DNA from: Candidatus Peribacterales bacterium
GTDB lineage: Bacteria; Patescibacteriota; Gracilibacteria; Peribacterales; Peribacteraceae
Direction: 5' to 3'
DNA: 64,000 nucleotides
NCBI GenBank assembly: GCA_020058765.1
Contig: JAGVDM010000006.1
Span: forward strand, 245,488 to 309,487
Positions 7,802 to 16,936 of this stretch are shown here, in pieces. The translations under genes were made by a program, and so were the position numbers. Under the pieces are notes generated by a model that was not told where the DNA came from, made no database searches, and was given only the letters and a program-made list of their open reading frames with translations. Numbering within the stretch: position 1 is the stretch's first letter; every line of letters begins with the position of its first letter.

Positions 7802-8010
7802 ACAACAGTTTTGCCGGCTTGCAGGCGCTTTGCCAAGGTGCGCAGATATGCAGCCGAAACCTTGATGGTCTTGTATTGCTTGGTTTGTGGATCCCAAACA
7901 CGCTTCTTTTGAATATTCACGCGGAACTCGCGCTTGGTAGCACGGTTGGAGTGGCTGCGGTTGTTACCCGTGCCCGTCTGCTTGCCGGTTTTGACGCATC
8001 GGCGTGCCAT
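7798..8010 (-). CDS. rpmB: 50S ribosomal protein bL28
   Basis: A 70-aa protein: MARRCVKTGKQTGTGNNRSHSNRATKREFRVNIQKKRVW, the normal bL28 pattern (C-x-x-T-G-K...GNNRSHS...RRF/W-NLQ). The single N-terminal Cys shows no matching zinc site. It ends in a 4-base convergent overlap with arfB and is a single gene on the minus strand. It stabilises 23S rRNA near the E-site side of the 50S subunit. Confidence 0.95.
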   Translation of the reverse strand: MARRCVKTGKQTGTGNNRSHSNRATKREFRVNIQKKRVWDPQTKQYKTIKVSAAYLRTLAKRLQAGKTVV

Positions 8011-8089
8011 GAGTCCGCGCTAGCCTACGGAAGAAAGGCAAGGCTGGTCAATGATTTTGCGGGAATTTCGGCAATACGATTGCGTGCGC

Positions 8090-8103
8090 TACAATGCCGT
8101 CCC
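8090..8103 (+). promoter_or_regulatory. TACAAT -10 element, leaderless start of the M50 protease
   Basis: TACAAT at 8090-8095 is 8 bases before ATG 8104. This decides the start, because the ORF track extends the frame back to 7819 through rpmB. Confidence 0.5.
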
Positions 8104-8784
8104 ATGTCCTCGTTCCTCAATCCTACGTTCATCATCGCGATTCTGGTCGCAATTACGGTGCACGAATGGGCGCACGCGTACGCCGCATATCGTCTAGGGG
8201 ACAACACGGCCAAATATGCCGGTCGACTCACGCTCAATCCCCTCGCGCACCTCGATCCTCTCGGAGCACTTATGTTCGTGGTGGTAGGTTTCGGTTGGGC
8301 CAAGCCTGTGCCGGTAGATCCGCGCAATCTTCGAAATTATAAATGGGGCAATACACTGGTAGCTCTTGCTGGACCAGTGAGCAACCTCATCGTCGCCACT
8401 ATTGCGATGGTTCTATTGGAAATCCTGGGAAGGCACACAAGCAACTCACCAATGAGCCTACTTTCGGCGCAAGGTGATTCCACTGCAATGACACTAGCAA
8501 TACAGCTCTTAACGAGTTCTATATTTGTAAATCTGGGCTTGATGGCATTCAACCTGCTGCCAATTGCGCCGCTCGACGGCTCAAAAATCTTGGAGCCATT
8601 CATCCCTCTGCACCTCCAAGATCTATACGACGAGGCCATGCGCCGCGGTCCAATGATTCTGATTCTCCTGCTCGTTGCAGAACATTTTGTTGGAATTCCG
8701 ATCATTAGTGGATGGGTGATGGGCATTATGGAATTTGTCCTGACTGGCTTCGTACTGATCACGACAATTATTCCGGCTTCATGA
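8104..8784 (+). CDS. Site-2 protease family (M50) membrane metalloprotease
   Basis: Starting at ATG 8104 the protein has 226 aa and multiple membrane helices. The zinc site HEWAH (HExxH) is in the first helix (about residues 21-25). The third ligand lies in NLLPIAPLDGSKIL, the family's N-x-x-P-x-x-P-L-D-G motif. No PDZ domain is present, as in the compact YwhC/Rip3-like group. These enzymes cut membrane-embedded substrates, often regulators. The stop overlaps the next gene's ATG (ATGA), suggesting coupling, but the neighbour is a glycan gene, so the substrate is unknown. Confidence 0.85.
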   Translation: MSSFLNPTFIIAILVAITVHEWAHAYAAYRLGDNTAKYAGRLTLNPLAHLDPLGALMFVVVGFGWAKPVPVDPRNLRNYKWGNTLVALAGPVSNLIVATIAMVLLEILGRHTSNSPMSLLSAQGDSTAMTLAIQLLTSSIFVNLGLMAFNLLPIAPLDGSKILEPFIPLHLQDLYDEAMRRGPMILILLLVAEHFVGIPIISGWVMGIMEFVLTGFVLITTIIPAS

Positions 8785-9797
8785 GCAAAGATATTCTGTC
8801 TTCGGCACAAAAGCGCTTTTCGCTGCTGAGCGGCATACGCAATGTGCTACCCACGCTGGCATACCACACATGCAGTACACCATTGCCTCCAACAGACAAA
8901 ATCACGCTCTTCACCTGCAACATCTTCCCGCCGAACATGGTGGTGTGGCATCACTTGGTACGGAAGTTTTACGGTGACGGCGTCGATACGTTCATCTTCG
9001 ACTGCGGCGGTGGACTTGATCCTGCAACAGTACCAGGGGCAAAAGTGCAGCGATATATCAATGCAATGCACCCCACGAAGATTGATGTATTTCTACAGAG
9101 AGCAGCGCAGCACCGGAAGTATGTATGGATCTGTGATGATGATGTATTCGCTGTGAGCAGCCGCGCACTCGATGTGCTGCACCAGGAATTCGCGCAATCG
9201 AAGACGGCCACAGTGAGTTTGCGGCCACGCACATGGTGGCACTTTGCTATTGATGGAAAAGAATACGAACCAAGTGGCAGCTACTGTATTGCTCTCGACC
9301 GCGAAATCTTTAAAAAAGAAGGGTTGAACGCACAGCCGGCAGATGGAAACACCCACCCTTCACACAGGCGTAAACCGATGAAGCGGTACGACACGCTTGA
9401 TAAGAGCAACGAGGAGCTGATTCAACGCGGCTACCGCTGCGCCATTGTGCCGGAAGATGTGCGCAACAACTGCGTGGTCGGCTTCGATGGCACAAGTATC
9501 GCCGCACTAGTACTCGCGTACTTCGGTACACCGGAGCGTGTGCTCGATTGCTTCCGCAATGCAACACAGGAGCAATGGGGCGGCAATGTATATCCTCGCA
9601 TGCTCGCAGCGGTGCTTTCTGGGTCGGCCGTGCTACAGCTCGGCGAAAAGATCATGGGAAAACCAACCTATTGTAAAGGTATGCCGACGCCGGAGGCGCT
9701 GGCGGAAATCCGTGCGCATGCGGAGCCGCTGCTCACGGAAGACCGCAATTTCCGGGGCATCGATACAACGTACGACCAACTGCTTTCCAGCATCTAA
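8781..9797 (+). CDS. Putative GT-A-type glycosyltransferase
   Basis: Start ATG 8781 overlaps the protease stop; 338 aa. The segment KYVWICDDDVFAVSSRALDVL carries a D-D-D triad typical of nucleotide-sugar/metal sites in GT-A enzymes, after a Rossmann-like N-terminal half. A His/Trp-rich middle (RPRTWWHFAIDGKEYEPSGSYCIALDREIF) would be the acceptor side. I cannot name the CAZy family. It opens a run of surface-glycan genes followed by a methyltransferase and a deacetylase, which favours a sugar-transfer role. Confidence 0.55.
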   Translation: MSKDILSSAQKRFSLLSGIRNVLPTLAYHTCSTPLPPTDKITLFTCNIFPPNMVVWHHLVRKFYGDGVDTFIFDCGGGLDPATVPGAKVQRYINAMHPTKIDVFLQRAAQHRKYVWICDDDVFAVSSRALDVLHQEFAQSKTATVSLRPRTWWHFAIDGKEYEPSGSYCIALDREIFKKEGLNAQPADGNTHPSHRRKPMKRYDTLDKSNEELIQRGYRCAIVPEDVRNNCVVGFDGTSIAALVLAYFGTPERVLDCFRNATQEQWGGNVYPRMLAAVLSGSAVLQLGEKIMGKPTYCKGMPTPEALAEIRAHAEPLLTEDRNFRGIDTTYDQLLSSI

Positions 9798-9798
9798 C

Positions 9799-10482
9799 AT
9801 GGCGGTGACCTGGGCAGAAGTGGCAGCTCGTACTCCGCTCTACCTGAACATGGGAGGCAAAGGGCATTGCGACCCACATGCGCCGTATGAACGTTTTGTA
9901 TCGGTCGATCTTGCACCCGGGAGGGGCTGGCGCGTCACACATGACTTGCGCCAGCCGCTCCCGCTGGACGATGCCAGCGTGGATGGCATACACACGGAAG
10001 ACTGTTTTGCATATTTCACACCAAACGAGCTCACTGCACTCTTTGCCGAATGCCACCGTGTATTGAAACCTGGTGGGAGACTGCGAGTGGCTGTGCCGGA
10101 CTTCGAACATCCGCGGCACAAAACACGCGTGAAGAATGGAAAAGACACGGCGCACCCCGAGCATCATAATCTGCCGACGAAGCACAACATGGAGGCGCTG
10201 CTACAGGCATCACCCTTCACTGATTGGACGTTTTATCACTACTGGAAAGATGGCACATTCATCCAGGAACCAATCGACTACACACTTGGATGGGTAAAAC
10301 GCACACCAGACAATGACCCGCGTAACCACTCGATTCGGCCGAAAGGATATGCGAAGAACTTACTCTTTCTCCTCTCACGGGGATTCTTCACGAGCGAATC
10401 TGAACGCGCTGCCTGGCTCGAAGGTCAGCCATACTTCATAACAAGTCTCGTCTTCGACTGTATCAAGTCCAAGAAAGCGTAG
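9799..10482 (+). CDS. SAM-dependent methyltransferase
   Basis: ATG 9799 gives 227 aa (the ORF track start at 9538 lies inside the previous gene). Motifs of a class I methyltransferase: NMGGKGHCDPHAPYERFVSVDL in place of motif I, LPLDDASVDGIHTEDCFAYF, and VLKPGGRLRVAVPDFEH as the strand-4/5 signature. Similar proteins in polysaccharide loci methylate sugars or act together with glycosyltransferases. It follows the putative glycosyltransferase by one base. Confidence 0.75.
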   Translation: MAVTWAEVAARTPLYLNMGGKGHCDPHAPYERFVSVDLAPGRGWRVTHDLRQPLPLDDASVDGIHTEDCFAYFTPNELTALFAECHRVLKPGGRLRVAVPDFEHPRHKTRVKNGKDTAHPEHHNLPTKHNMEALLQASPFTDWTFYHYWKDGTFIQEPIDYTLGWVKRTPDNDPRNHSIRPKGYAKNLLFLLSRGFFTSESERAAWLEGQPYFITSLVFDCIKSKKA

Positions 10483-10492
10483 AATGTACAAG

Positions 10493-11245
10493 ATGGCGAA
10501 ACTCCTCTTCACCACATCATGGGATGACGGCCACACGCTCGATATGCGCATTGCCAAGCTGCTCGGCCGCTACGAGCTCAAGGGGACATTTTACGTGCTG
10601 CCGCCAAACGAGCGTGAAGACGCACTTTCGGAAGAACAAATTCGCGAGCTATCCGCACAACACGAGATCGGCGCACACACGCTTGCACACAAAAATCTGC
10701 CTACACTTTCTCCCGAACGGATGCGTGAGGAAACAGCGGGCAGCAAAGCATGGGTAGAGCAGGTAACAGAGAAACCCTGCCCAATGTTCTGCTACCCACG
10801 AGGTGACTACAACGCTAATGCGATTGCGGCCGTTCGCGAAGCAGGCTTTCGTGCTGCTCGCACGGTAGAACCGCTGCAATTCGTGGGGTCGCAAGCATTC
10901 CTGTTACCAACAACCCTCCAAGTGTACCCATTCCCGTGGCGTCCGCGCCGCACGCGATGGTGGCACATTCTCGACCCTCTCGGTCCACTACGGGCAAAAG
11001 CAGTCCGCATTGCAGGATTGAGCGTGCCGCTTTCATCGCTCAAGACTTGGCAATCGTTCGCACAGGCACTGCTCCTACATGCGAAAAGGCAACAACTCCC
11101 CTTCTTTCATTTATGGGGACATGCCAAGGAAATAGACCGCTACAACCAATGGGATGATTTGGAGCAGTTCTTCGCATTCGTCCGCGCGCAAGATATCGCA
11201 CCAGTAACCAACTACGAACTCGCCGAAGTATTGCGCATCGTCTGA
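10493..11245 (+). CDS. Polysaccharide deacetylase (NodB/CE4 fold)
   Basis: Motif 1 is SWDDGH (normally TFDDG) with the paired Asp residues; motif 2 HTLAH gives the two metal-binding His; motif 3 is CYPRGDYN. The metal-dependent enzyme removes N-acetyl groups from a glycan. No signal peptide is seen, so it may work on a lipid-linked precursor. ATG 10484 opens the ORF, but TAGAAT at 10480-10485 with ATG 10493 seven bases later favours the shorter 250-aa product. The end overlaps the convergent GT4 gene by 34 bases. Confidence 0.82.
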   Translation: MAKLLFTTSWDDGHTLDMRIAKLLGRYELKGTFYVLPPNEREDALSEEQIRELSAQHEIGAHTLAHKNLPTLSPERMREETAGSKAWVEQVTEKPCPMFCYPRGDYNANAIAAVREAGFRAARTVEPLQFVGSQAFLLPTTLQVYPFPWRPRRTRWWHILDPLGPLRAKAVRIAGLSVPLSSLKTWQSFAQALLLHAKRQQLPFFHLWGHAKEIDRYNQWDDLEQFFAFVRAQDIAPVTNYELAEVLRIV

Positions 11246-12240
11246 CACAACTGTGTGATAAGACGAGAGAGACCGTGCTTATGCTCCGCGCGCTCACGAA
11301 GCGAGTGCGCGAGTTTCTCGCGTGCATCATTCTCCAACAAGAAAAATTCTTGTGCACGTGCAGGCAATGTTTGCGCGGTCGCAAGACAACCTTCGGGAAG
11401 GGCGAATGATGCCGCATGGCTACTTGTCGCTACGAGGCAGCCGGAAGCCATCGCCTCGAGCAACACCTTGTCTAGGCCCCCACTTCCGGCATGAAGTAGT
11501 AGGGAAGAACGCTGTAGGAGGTCACGAATCTCTTCCTGCGTATGTTTCTGAATGGATACACGAGAACCAATATTCAATTCAACCATAAGTGCCTGCAGGC
11601 GCTCCCACTCCAGCGTATCTTGCTGAGTGATCGGCGCACCGGCCAGCATGAGCTGCGCATCATCTGGCAGCGCAGCGAATGCGCGGAGAATCTGATCAAG
11701 GTGCTTTACGCGTGTAATGCGGCCAATGGCGCAAACAAGATGCGGATCCCGCCGGGAGGGATCTGGCTGAAAAAAGAGTGTATCTACGCCGTGTCCTACA
11801 ACGGTGTGTTTGCGTGATGCACGAGGTAAACCATACGACGTCGCACTGAAAACGCGTCGTACGATATGCAGTGCAATGGCAAGCGCCAATCCGCCTCCAC
11901 GTGCTTCGTACCAAAGAAACACTGGCGTACGCAGAAGAAGGAACACTGGCGCACCGAGCACCACCCATACGGGCGTCATATGTACAAAGACCGCGTCGTA
12001 CTGCTTCCGCAAAGACCAGAGCAATCGAAGGCAACGGAAAATCTGCCTACTGCGGCGAAAGCCTTTTTCTTTGCCAAGAGAATGCACCGTGACATTCGAA
12101 GGAAGATCGAACTCTCCTGTGCGTTGACCTAATACAGTCACATGATCACACTCAACTGCAAAAGCTCGTATCCAACGAAGGAAAAATCCAAGGATTGGAT
12201 CCTTGGCGTCTACCGATTGTGTAATGATGAGAAGGCGCAT
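11212..12240 (-). CDS. GT4 family glycosyltransferase
   Basis: A 342-aa GT-B fold protein: N-terminal Rossmann half (MRLLIITQSVDAKDPILGFFLRWIRAF), donor-side half with CAIGRITRVKHLDQILRAFAAL and the conserved SGGLDKVLLEAMASGCLVATS (E-x7-E type region). Transfers a sugar from a nucleotide donor to a glycan under construction on the cytoplasmic face of the membrane. Third gene of a minus-strand run after rmlB. Donor and acceptor cannot be read from the sequence. Confidence 0.85.
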   Translation of the reverse strand: MRLLIITQSVDAKDPILGFFLRWIRAFAVECDHVTVLGQRTGEFDLPSNVTVHSLGKEKGFRRSRQIFRCLRLLWSLRKQYDAVFVHMTPVWVVLGAPVFLLLRTPVFLWYEARGGGLALAIALHIVRRVFSATSYGLPRASRKHTVVGHGVDTLFFQPDPSRRDPHLVCAIGRITRVKHLDQILRAFAALPDDAQLMLAGAPITQQDTLEWERLQALMVELNIGSRVSIQKHTQEEIRDLLQRSSLLLHAGSGGLDKVLLEAMASGCLVATSSHAASFALPEGCLATAQTLPARAQEFFLLENDAREKLAHSLRERAEHKHGLSRLITQLCQTMRNTSASS

Positions 12241-12243
12241 TTG

Positions 12244-13368
12244 CTAATGAGCAAAGGACTGAACAAATGCGGCATAATCTGCAATCAGCTTTTTACGATC
12301 AAATTGAATGAGTATCTTGGTGGCCTCAGCACCAAGCTCTAGACGTAATTCCCTATCGGCAAGGAGCCGACCAATTTGCGCGGCAAGATCAATACGATGA
12401 CCAGATGTGAATACCCCGTTCACACCATCACGAATAACGTCTGCACCAATCCCTACGCGCGTGGAAATTACCGGACATCCAAGTGCCATCGCTTCAAGGA
12501 GCACACGTGGACCACCTTCACTTGAGGAATTCATCACAAAGATGTTGGCACTCTTCATGGCTTTTAGCACCGCAGGTTGATCTGGTAACCAGCCAAGAAA
12601 GGTAACACCATCGGCGATCTTCCGGTCACGGGCAAGTTGCTCCAATCGGGATCGATCTGGCCCATCGCCAATAATGGCAAGGGAAATACCGGGGAGAGAT
12701 CCGACTGCATCAATAACTACATCAAACCTTTTATTTGGTACGAGCCGGCCACAGCATGCCACATCAAATTTGATTGGCTGTTCGCCAACAGAGGTAATCG
12801 CCTCTCGATCTAAATAGAACGATGGAACCACGCCAATTTTCTTGGTATCAACACCCCATGATGCAAGAAGCGCGGCAGTACTACTATTAACCGTACGTAC
12901 TGCGGCAGCCGGCCGAGAATCCAATCCCAGGAATGCCTGCGATACAATCCTTCCTATGAATTCGAATGGCGAAGCGGCATGGGGATAGCCAACAACATGA
13001 TGAATCTCCATGACATACGGTACACCCGTGGCTTTCGAGAGACGCCATGCACCAATGCCATTGTAGAACGGTGGATATTCATGTGCAGTCATTACGGAAA
13101 AACCGGACGTGCGGCTCAGTTCCTTACCGCGTTGGAGAATCCACTGTGGTTGCCGCCAAAGCGGCCAAGGACTCGGGTGAAAGTACACGTTCCCGCCAAC
13201 AGGCTGGTAGCACTGCAGACTGATTGGCTCGCAGCACGGATGATCCGCGCGGGGACAGAGCACATCAATACGATCCCAATGCGAGGCAAATTCCTGGAGC
13301 GTATACCAAAATGCACTCCGCTTACCTTGCAGAATCGAGCGATCGCCACCGATCATCAACAAATTCAT
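12244..13368 (-). CDS. GT4 family glycosyltransferase
   Basis: 374 aa. The donor-binding half shows ACCGRLVPNKRFDVVIDAVGSL, AIIGDGPDRSRLEQLA, FLGWLPDQPAVLKAM and SSSEGGPRVLLEAMALGCPVISTRVGIGADVI, the complete GT4 signature with both glutamates. It overlaps the upstream GT4 gene by 4 bases and is separated from the downstream one by 3 bases, so the three are one transcriptional unit. It probably adds one residue of the same surface glycan. Confidence 0.88.
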   Translation of the reverse strand: MNLLMIGGDRSILQGKRSAFWYTLQEFASHWDRIDVLCPRADHPCCEPISLQCYQPVGGNVYFHPSPWPLWRQPQWILQRGKELSRTSGFSVMTAHEYPPFYNGIGAWRLSKATGVPYVMEIHHVVGYPHAASPFEFIGRIVSQAFLGLDSRPAAAVRTVNSSTAALLASWGVDTKKIGVVPSFYLDREAITSVGEQPIKFDVACCGRLVPNKRFDVVIDAVGSLPGISLAIIGDGPDRSRLEQLARDRKIADGVTFLGWLPDQPAVLKAMKSANIFVMNSSSEGGPRVLLEAMALGCPVISTRVGIGADVIRDGVNGVFTSGHRIDLAAQIGRLLADRELRLELGAEATKILIQFDRKKLIADYAAFVQSFAH

Positions 13369-14450
13369 GTGCGGAGAGAACGGAAGAGTTGTACATGCTC
13401 CTCAGCGATTGCGCGCCATGTTCGCTGCGTCACCGGTGCTGCGGCATGCTTGGCATACGACGAATATTCCTTACGCATATGATCAATGGCTGCGGCAATA
13501 TTTGCCGGCGAGCGCAGATCTATAAGCAACATGCCATCCTTCAATGCATCACTCAAACCCACTTCTTTCGTAACAATAACTGGCAAACCCGAGGCACGCG
13601 CCTCGAGTGCAATATTCGGGCTGACCTCAGAGAACGAAGGCAATACAAGTGCGTGATGCTCCATGAAAAGCAGATCACGCTGACCAGGGCTTACCGGCTC
13701 GGCAATAGCTACCCTTCCGTGAAGATCGAGCGACTCAATGAGAGAACGGATTCCAGGAAGACTTGGCCCAGTGCCCACAAGCAGAAGCGTTGCACCCTTC
13801 ACATCAACCATTGCGCGTACAAGAGACTCTACATTCTTCAATGGTGTCATCCGACCCATCCAAAGCAATCGAAACGGATCTGACACGCGCCGTTCATCAG
13901 GCGCACTCATACGAGGGAGCGCGTTCTCAATCACGCTCGATTTAGGCAGAGATGTATACGATTGCGCATACAGATCGCGCTGAAATTTTGTAGAAAATAG
14001 AAGATGATCAAATTGCCGCAAAACAGTAGCGAAGAGCCGCACAGAGAACGGCTTGGACGCATACCAATCTACAAGACCTTTGGATCCGCCACGCTGTGTA
14101 TAGCGCTCCCAAAAAAAGTCGCCTCCCAAGCGTAAAACCCGTGTAACTGTACGAGGAATACCCGCAAGAATGAGCGGAATGCCCACACTCACAGAAGATA
14201 GGACATACACAGCATCTGCGTTGGATGCATGGATGCGCAATGCTCGCGCGTAACGCAGCCAACGATGAAGAAAGATACCACCGCGCGAAACCCCAACCGT
14301 ATGCCACGATACTCCGGGTTCTGGATCGCCATATGCAAGTACCGTGACCTGCATGCCAAGTGCACTGAGCTCATGTGCAAGAGATTTTGCATACGTCGCA
14401 GGCCCGCCGATTTGCGGCGGATAGATGCCCGTGGCGAGCACGATGCGCAT
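13365..14450 (-). CDS. GT4 family glycosyltransferase
   Basis: The ORF track starts 18 codons early; MRIVLATGIYPPQIGGPATYAKSLAHEL at 14450 is the usual GT4 start, giving 361 aa. Donor half: LLWMGRMTPLKNVESLVRAM, LLVGTGPSLPGIRSLIE, SFSEVSPNIALEARASGLPVIVTKEVGLSDAL. It lies 10 bases downstream of rmlB, which suggests, without proof, that its donor could be a dTDP-6-deoxyhexose. Confidence 0.87.
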   Translation of the reverse strand: MRIVLATGIYPPQIGGPATYAKSLAHELSALGMQVTVLAYGDPEPGVSWHTVGVSRGGIFLHRWLRYARALRIHASNADAVYVLSSVSVGIPLILAGIPRTVTRVLRLGGDFFWERYTQRGGSKGLVDWYASKPFSVRLFATVLRQFDHLLFSTKFQRDLYAQSYTSLPKSSVIENALPRMSAPDERRVSDPFRLLWMGRMTPLKNVESLVRAMVDVKGATLLLVGTGPSLPGIRSLIESLDLHGRVAIAEPVSPGQRDLLFMEHHALVLPSFSEVSPNIALEARASGLPVIVTKEVGLSDALKDGMLLIDLRSPANIAAAIDHMRKEYSSYAKHAAAPVTQRTWRAIAEEHVQLFRSLRT

Positions 14451-14460
14451 AGGAGAGAAA

Positions 14461-15426
14461 TTACAAACGACTGCGATACCAATCAATCGTACGTAGTAAG
14501 CCATCTTCGAATGGCACAGCAGGCGCCCATCCTAAGGCGCGCGTATTGCTGGAGTTCAGGGCGTATCTCCAGTCGTGACCAGGACGATCCGCAACGAATG
14601 TAAGTAAGCTTTCTGGCTTCCCAAGAATACGGAGGATCTCGCGTGCCACATCGATGTTCTGTCGTTCATTGTCGGCAGAAATATTGAAGAAGTGACCGCT
14701 TCCGCCAATCTTGGCATCACTGAATGCCCAATCGGTATGGAGAATAGTTTCGACGGCATCACAGTGATCAGTGACATACAGCCAATCACGCTTGTTCTTG
14801 CCTTGGGCATAAATCGGAATGGGCTGACCACGCAGGGCATTACGAATCACCACCGGCAAAAATTTTTCGCTGGCCTGGTGCGGCCCGTAGTTGTTCGTGC
14901 AGCGCGTAACACATGCCGGAATGTTGAATGTGCGCATAGCTGCCATCACGAGCATTTCTGCTGCAGCTTTGCTCGCCGCATAGGGTGAGCTTGGGAGGAG
15001 TGGATCACCAACCACCCGCGGCAAATCCTCATCATCAATATCGCCGTATACTTCATCAGTAGAGATATGCAGGAGCCGTACGCCAGGATGTAGTTTGCAC
15101 ACTTCAATGAGCGCCTGTGTACCCACAACGTTGGTGTGGAGAAATGGCGCAGCTTCGGCAATGCTGTTATCCACATGTGTCTCGGCAGCAAAATTCACAA
15201 TAGTCTCAACGGCATGCTCCTCCACTAATCTCGCGACAAGCGCTTGATCTGCAATATCGCCTTGTACGAACACAATACGATCTTCCACCGGAGCGAGAAA
15301 CGTGCGATCTGCGGCATACGTGAGCTTATCGAGCACAATCAGGCGATCCTCAGGGTATCGTTCCACATGACGCAGAACGAAGTGCGAGCCGATGAACCCG
15401 GCACCACCGGTAACAAGCAAATGCAT
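14461..15426 (-). CDS. rmlB: dTDP-glucose 4,6-dehydratase
   Basis: Starting at MHLLVTGGAGFIGSHF (15426), 321 aa. NAD-binding TGGAGFIGS at the N-terminus, STDEVYGDID with the catalytic Thr/Asp/Glu, and YAASKAAAE with the Tyr-x3-Lys pair. It converts dTDP-glucose to dTDP-4-keto-6-deoxyglucose, the branch point to deoxyhexoses. TACCAT 8 bases before the ATG supports the start. Divergent from rmlA, its biosynthetic partner. No rmlC or rmlD is in the window, so the end product may not be rhamnose. Confidence 0.95.
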   Translation of the reverse strand: MHLLVTGGAGFIGSHFVLRHVERYPEDRLIVLDKLTYAADRTFLAPVEDRIVFVQGDIADQALVARLVEEHAVETIVNFAAETHVDNSIAEAAPFLHTNVVGTQALIEVCKLHPGVRLLHISTDEVYGDIDDEDLPRVVGDPLLPSSPYAASKAAAEMLVMAAMRTFNIPACVTRCTNNYGPHQASEKFLPVVIRNALRGQPIPIYAQGKNKRDWLYVTDHCDAVETILHTDWAFSDAKIGGSGHFFNISADNERQNIDVAREILRILGKPESLLTFVADRPGHDWRYALNSSNTRALGWAPAVPFEDGLLRTIDWYRSRL

Positions 15427-15502
15427 ACATCCCAATGGTACCAATTCTCCCCGGTTTTTGTTACCAAAAGCCCAAAAAAGCGGCTATGCTCCTGCGGTTC
15501 CT

Positions 15503-16279
15503 ATGAAAGGAGTTCTCATCTGCGGCGGCACGGGTTCGCGTCTTCGTCCCTTGACGGAGATTACGAACAAAAGTCTGTTACCGGTATACGACCGGCCGCT
15601 CATTGAATTTCCTCTTGAAAAGCTGATTGCAGCAGATGTGAAGGACATTTTGATCATTTCGGGCAATGAGCATATTGATCAGATGGCCGGATTCTTGGGG
15701 AGTGGCGCGCGTTACGGATGTTCATTCTCCTACCGCGTACAGGATAAAGCAGGCGGCATTGCTCAAGCATTGGGCATGGCAGAAACATTCATCGATGGCG
15801 ATAGTGTGTGCGCCATCCTGGGCGACAATATCTTTTTTGATGATTTCTCCGACACCATTCGAAATTTCTCCGGCGGTGCACACATTTTCATTAAGCAAGT
15901 GCCCGATCCTGAGCGTTTCGGCGTAGTGGAAATGCAGGGGGACACAGTGATTTCGATTGAAGAGAAACCTGCGAATCCAAAAAGTAATTTCATTCAAACA
16001 GGATGCTACATTTACGATTGGCGATGCTTCGACGTCATTCGCGGTCTTGTGCCATCCGCACGCGGTGAGTACGAAATCACCGATGTCTCACAGTGGTTCC
16101 TGGATCAGCACGAACTGCACGCAACGATTCTGCAGGATGAATGGATTGATGCTGGGACCTTCGAGAGCCTGTACGAAGCCGCAACAGTCGTACGTAACCG
16201 CAAGGTTGGCGCCACGGAATCTGCAAAAGCCCACGCGCTCAAGGAGCACACAACGACGAAGAAGCCTGTTAGCGCGTAA
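15503..16279 (+). CDS. rmlA: Glucose-1-phosphate thymidylyltransferase
   Basis: MKGVLICGGTGSRLRPLTEITNKSLLPVYDRPLIEFPLEKL at ATG 15503 gives 258 aa, with the nucleotide loop G-G-x-G-[ST]-R-L-x-P-x-T and the later SFIEEKP-like VISIEEKPANPKSN. It makes dTDP-glucose from glucose-1-phosphate and dTTP. It is the short form, about 30 residues below the usual 290, ending in a lysine/threonine-rich tail. Its end overlaps the convergent 2,3-dehydratase-like gene by 11 bases. Confidence 0.93.
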   Translation: MKGVLICGGTGSRLRPLTEITNKSLLPVYDRPLIEFPLEKLIAADVKDILIISGNEHIDQMAGFLGSGARYGCSFSYRVQDKAGGIAQALGMAETFIDGDSVCAILGDNIFFDDFSDTIRNFSGGAHIFIKQVPDPERFGVVEMQGDTVISIEEKPANPKSNFIQTGCYIYDWRCFDVIRGLVPSARGEYEITDVSQWFLDQHELHATILQDEWIDAGTFESLYEAATVVRNRKVGATESAKAHALKEHTTTKKPVSA

Positions 16280-16904
16280 ACGCACCCATCCATTCCAGAA
16301 GATGAGGTGAAACACTGTGCTGGCGTGTTCGCAATAACCGCTGAATTTCACGCGCGTTGCACCAGCGATACGCATCTACTTTCGACGTGTCCCCAATGAG
16401 CTCCATTACATCCCTTTCGGTATCGTTGAGCTGAGCGAGAATATGCCGATTCACTTTGCCGTGCATACGCCCAAGGTCCTGCTCAATCTCTACTTCCTCT
16501 ACCCGAAAATCTGGATCAGCAAGCACCGACGCAAACGGTACCTTTCCCGATGCTAAATTGCTCTCCGATGCCTGCAGCGTGGCCGCCGCATGCAGCTTGC
16601 CCGCCTCAGGTTTGGCATGCAGAAGGTATTCTTCCGGCTTTCGGTGCAATTTCCGTGCAATGTTGAGCACAACTCCTTTCCCGATTTCCACGACTTTTGG
16701 GGCGATATAGGACGGCACTTCCTGGCCGGAATTATGGAATCCGAAGAACTCCACAGTAAAAAACTTCCCGTCTGGGCGAAATGTCTTCCCGCTCGCAGGA
16801 TCCACTGCCCATCCGCTATTTGGTGGCAATGTACTGAGTGAACGCACTTCTACATTCGCCATGGCGGCTGCATGTCGGTCATACCACGATTCCATGGATT
16901 CCAT
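16269..16904 (-). CDS. NDP-hexose 2,3-dehydratase-like protein, single-repeat form
   Basis: 211 aa. The pattern SGKTFRPDGKFFTVEFFGF, EYLLHAKPEAGKLHAAATLQASESN and GKVPFASVLADPDF resembles the EvaA/TylX3-type dTDP-4-keto-6-deoxyglucose 2,3-dehydratases of 2-deoxysugar pathways. Those enzymes are about 430-480 aa with two tandem repeats; this has only one. Placement beside rmlA/rmlB, which make its expected substrate, supports the assignment. An alternative start is ATG 16862. TATAAA is 8 bases before ATG 16904. Whether half a protein is active as a homodimer is unknown. Confidence 0.7.
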   Translation of the reverse strand: MESMESWYDRHAAAMANVEVRSLSTLPPNSGWAVDPASGKTFRPDGKFFTVEFFGFHNSGQEVPSYIAPKVVEIGKGVVLNIARKLHRKPEEYLLHAKPEAGKLHAAATLQASESNLASGKVPFASVLADPDFRVEEVEIEQDLGRMHGKVNRHILAQLNDTERDVMELIGDTSKVDAYRWCNAREIQRLLRTRQHSVSPHLLEWMGAFTR

Positions 16905-16936
16905 ATATGCACTTTATACTATAAATTTTTATCTGG

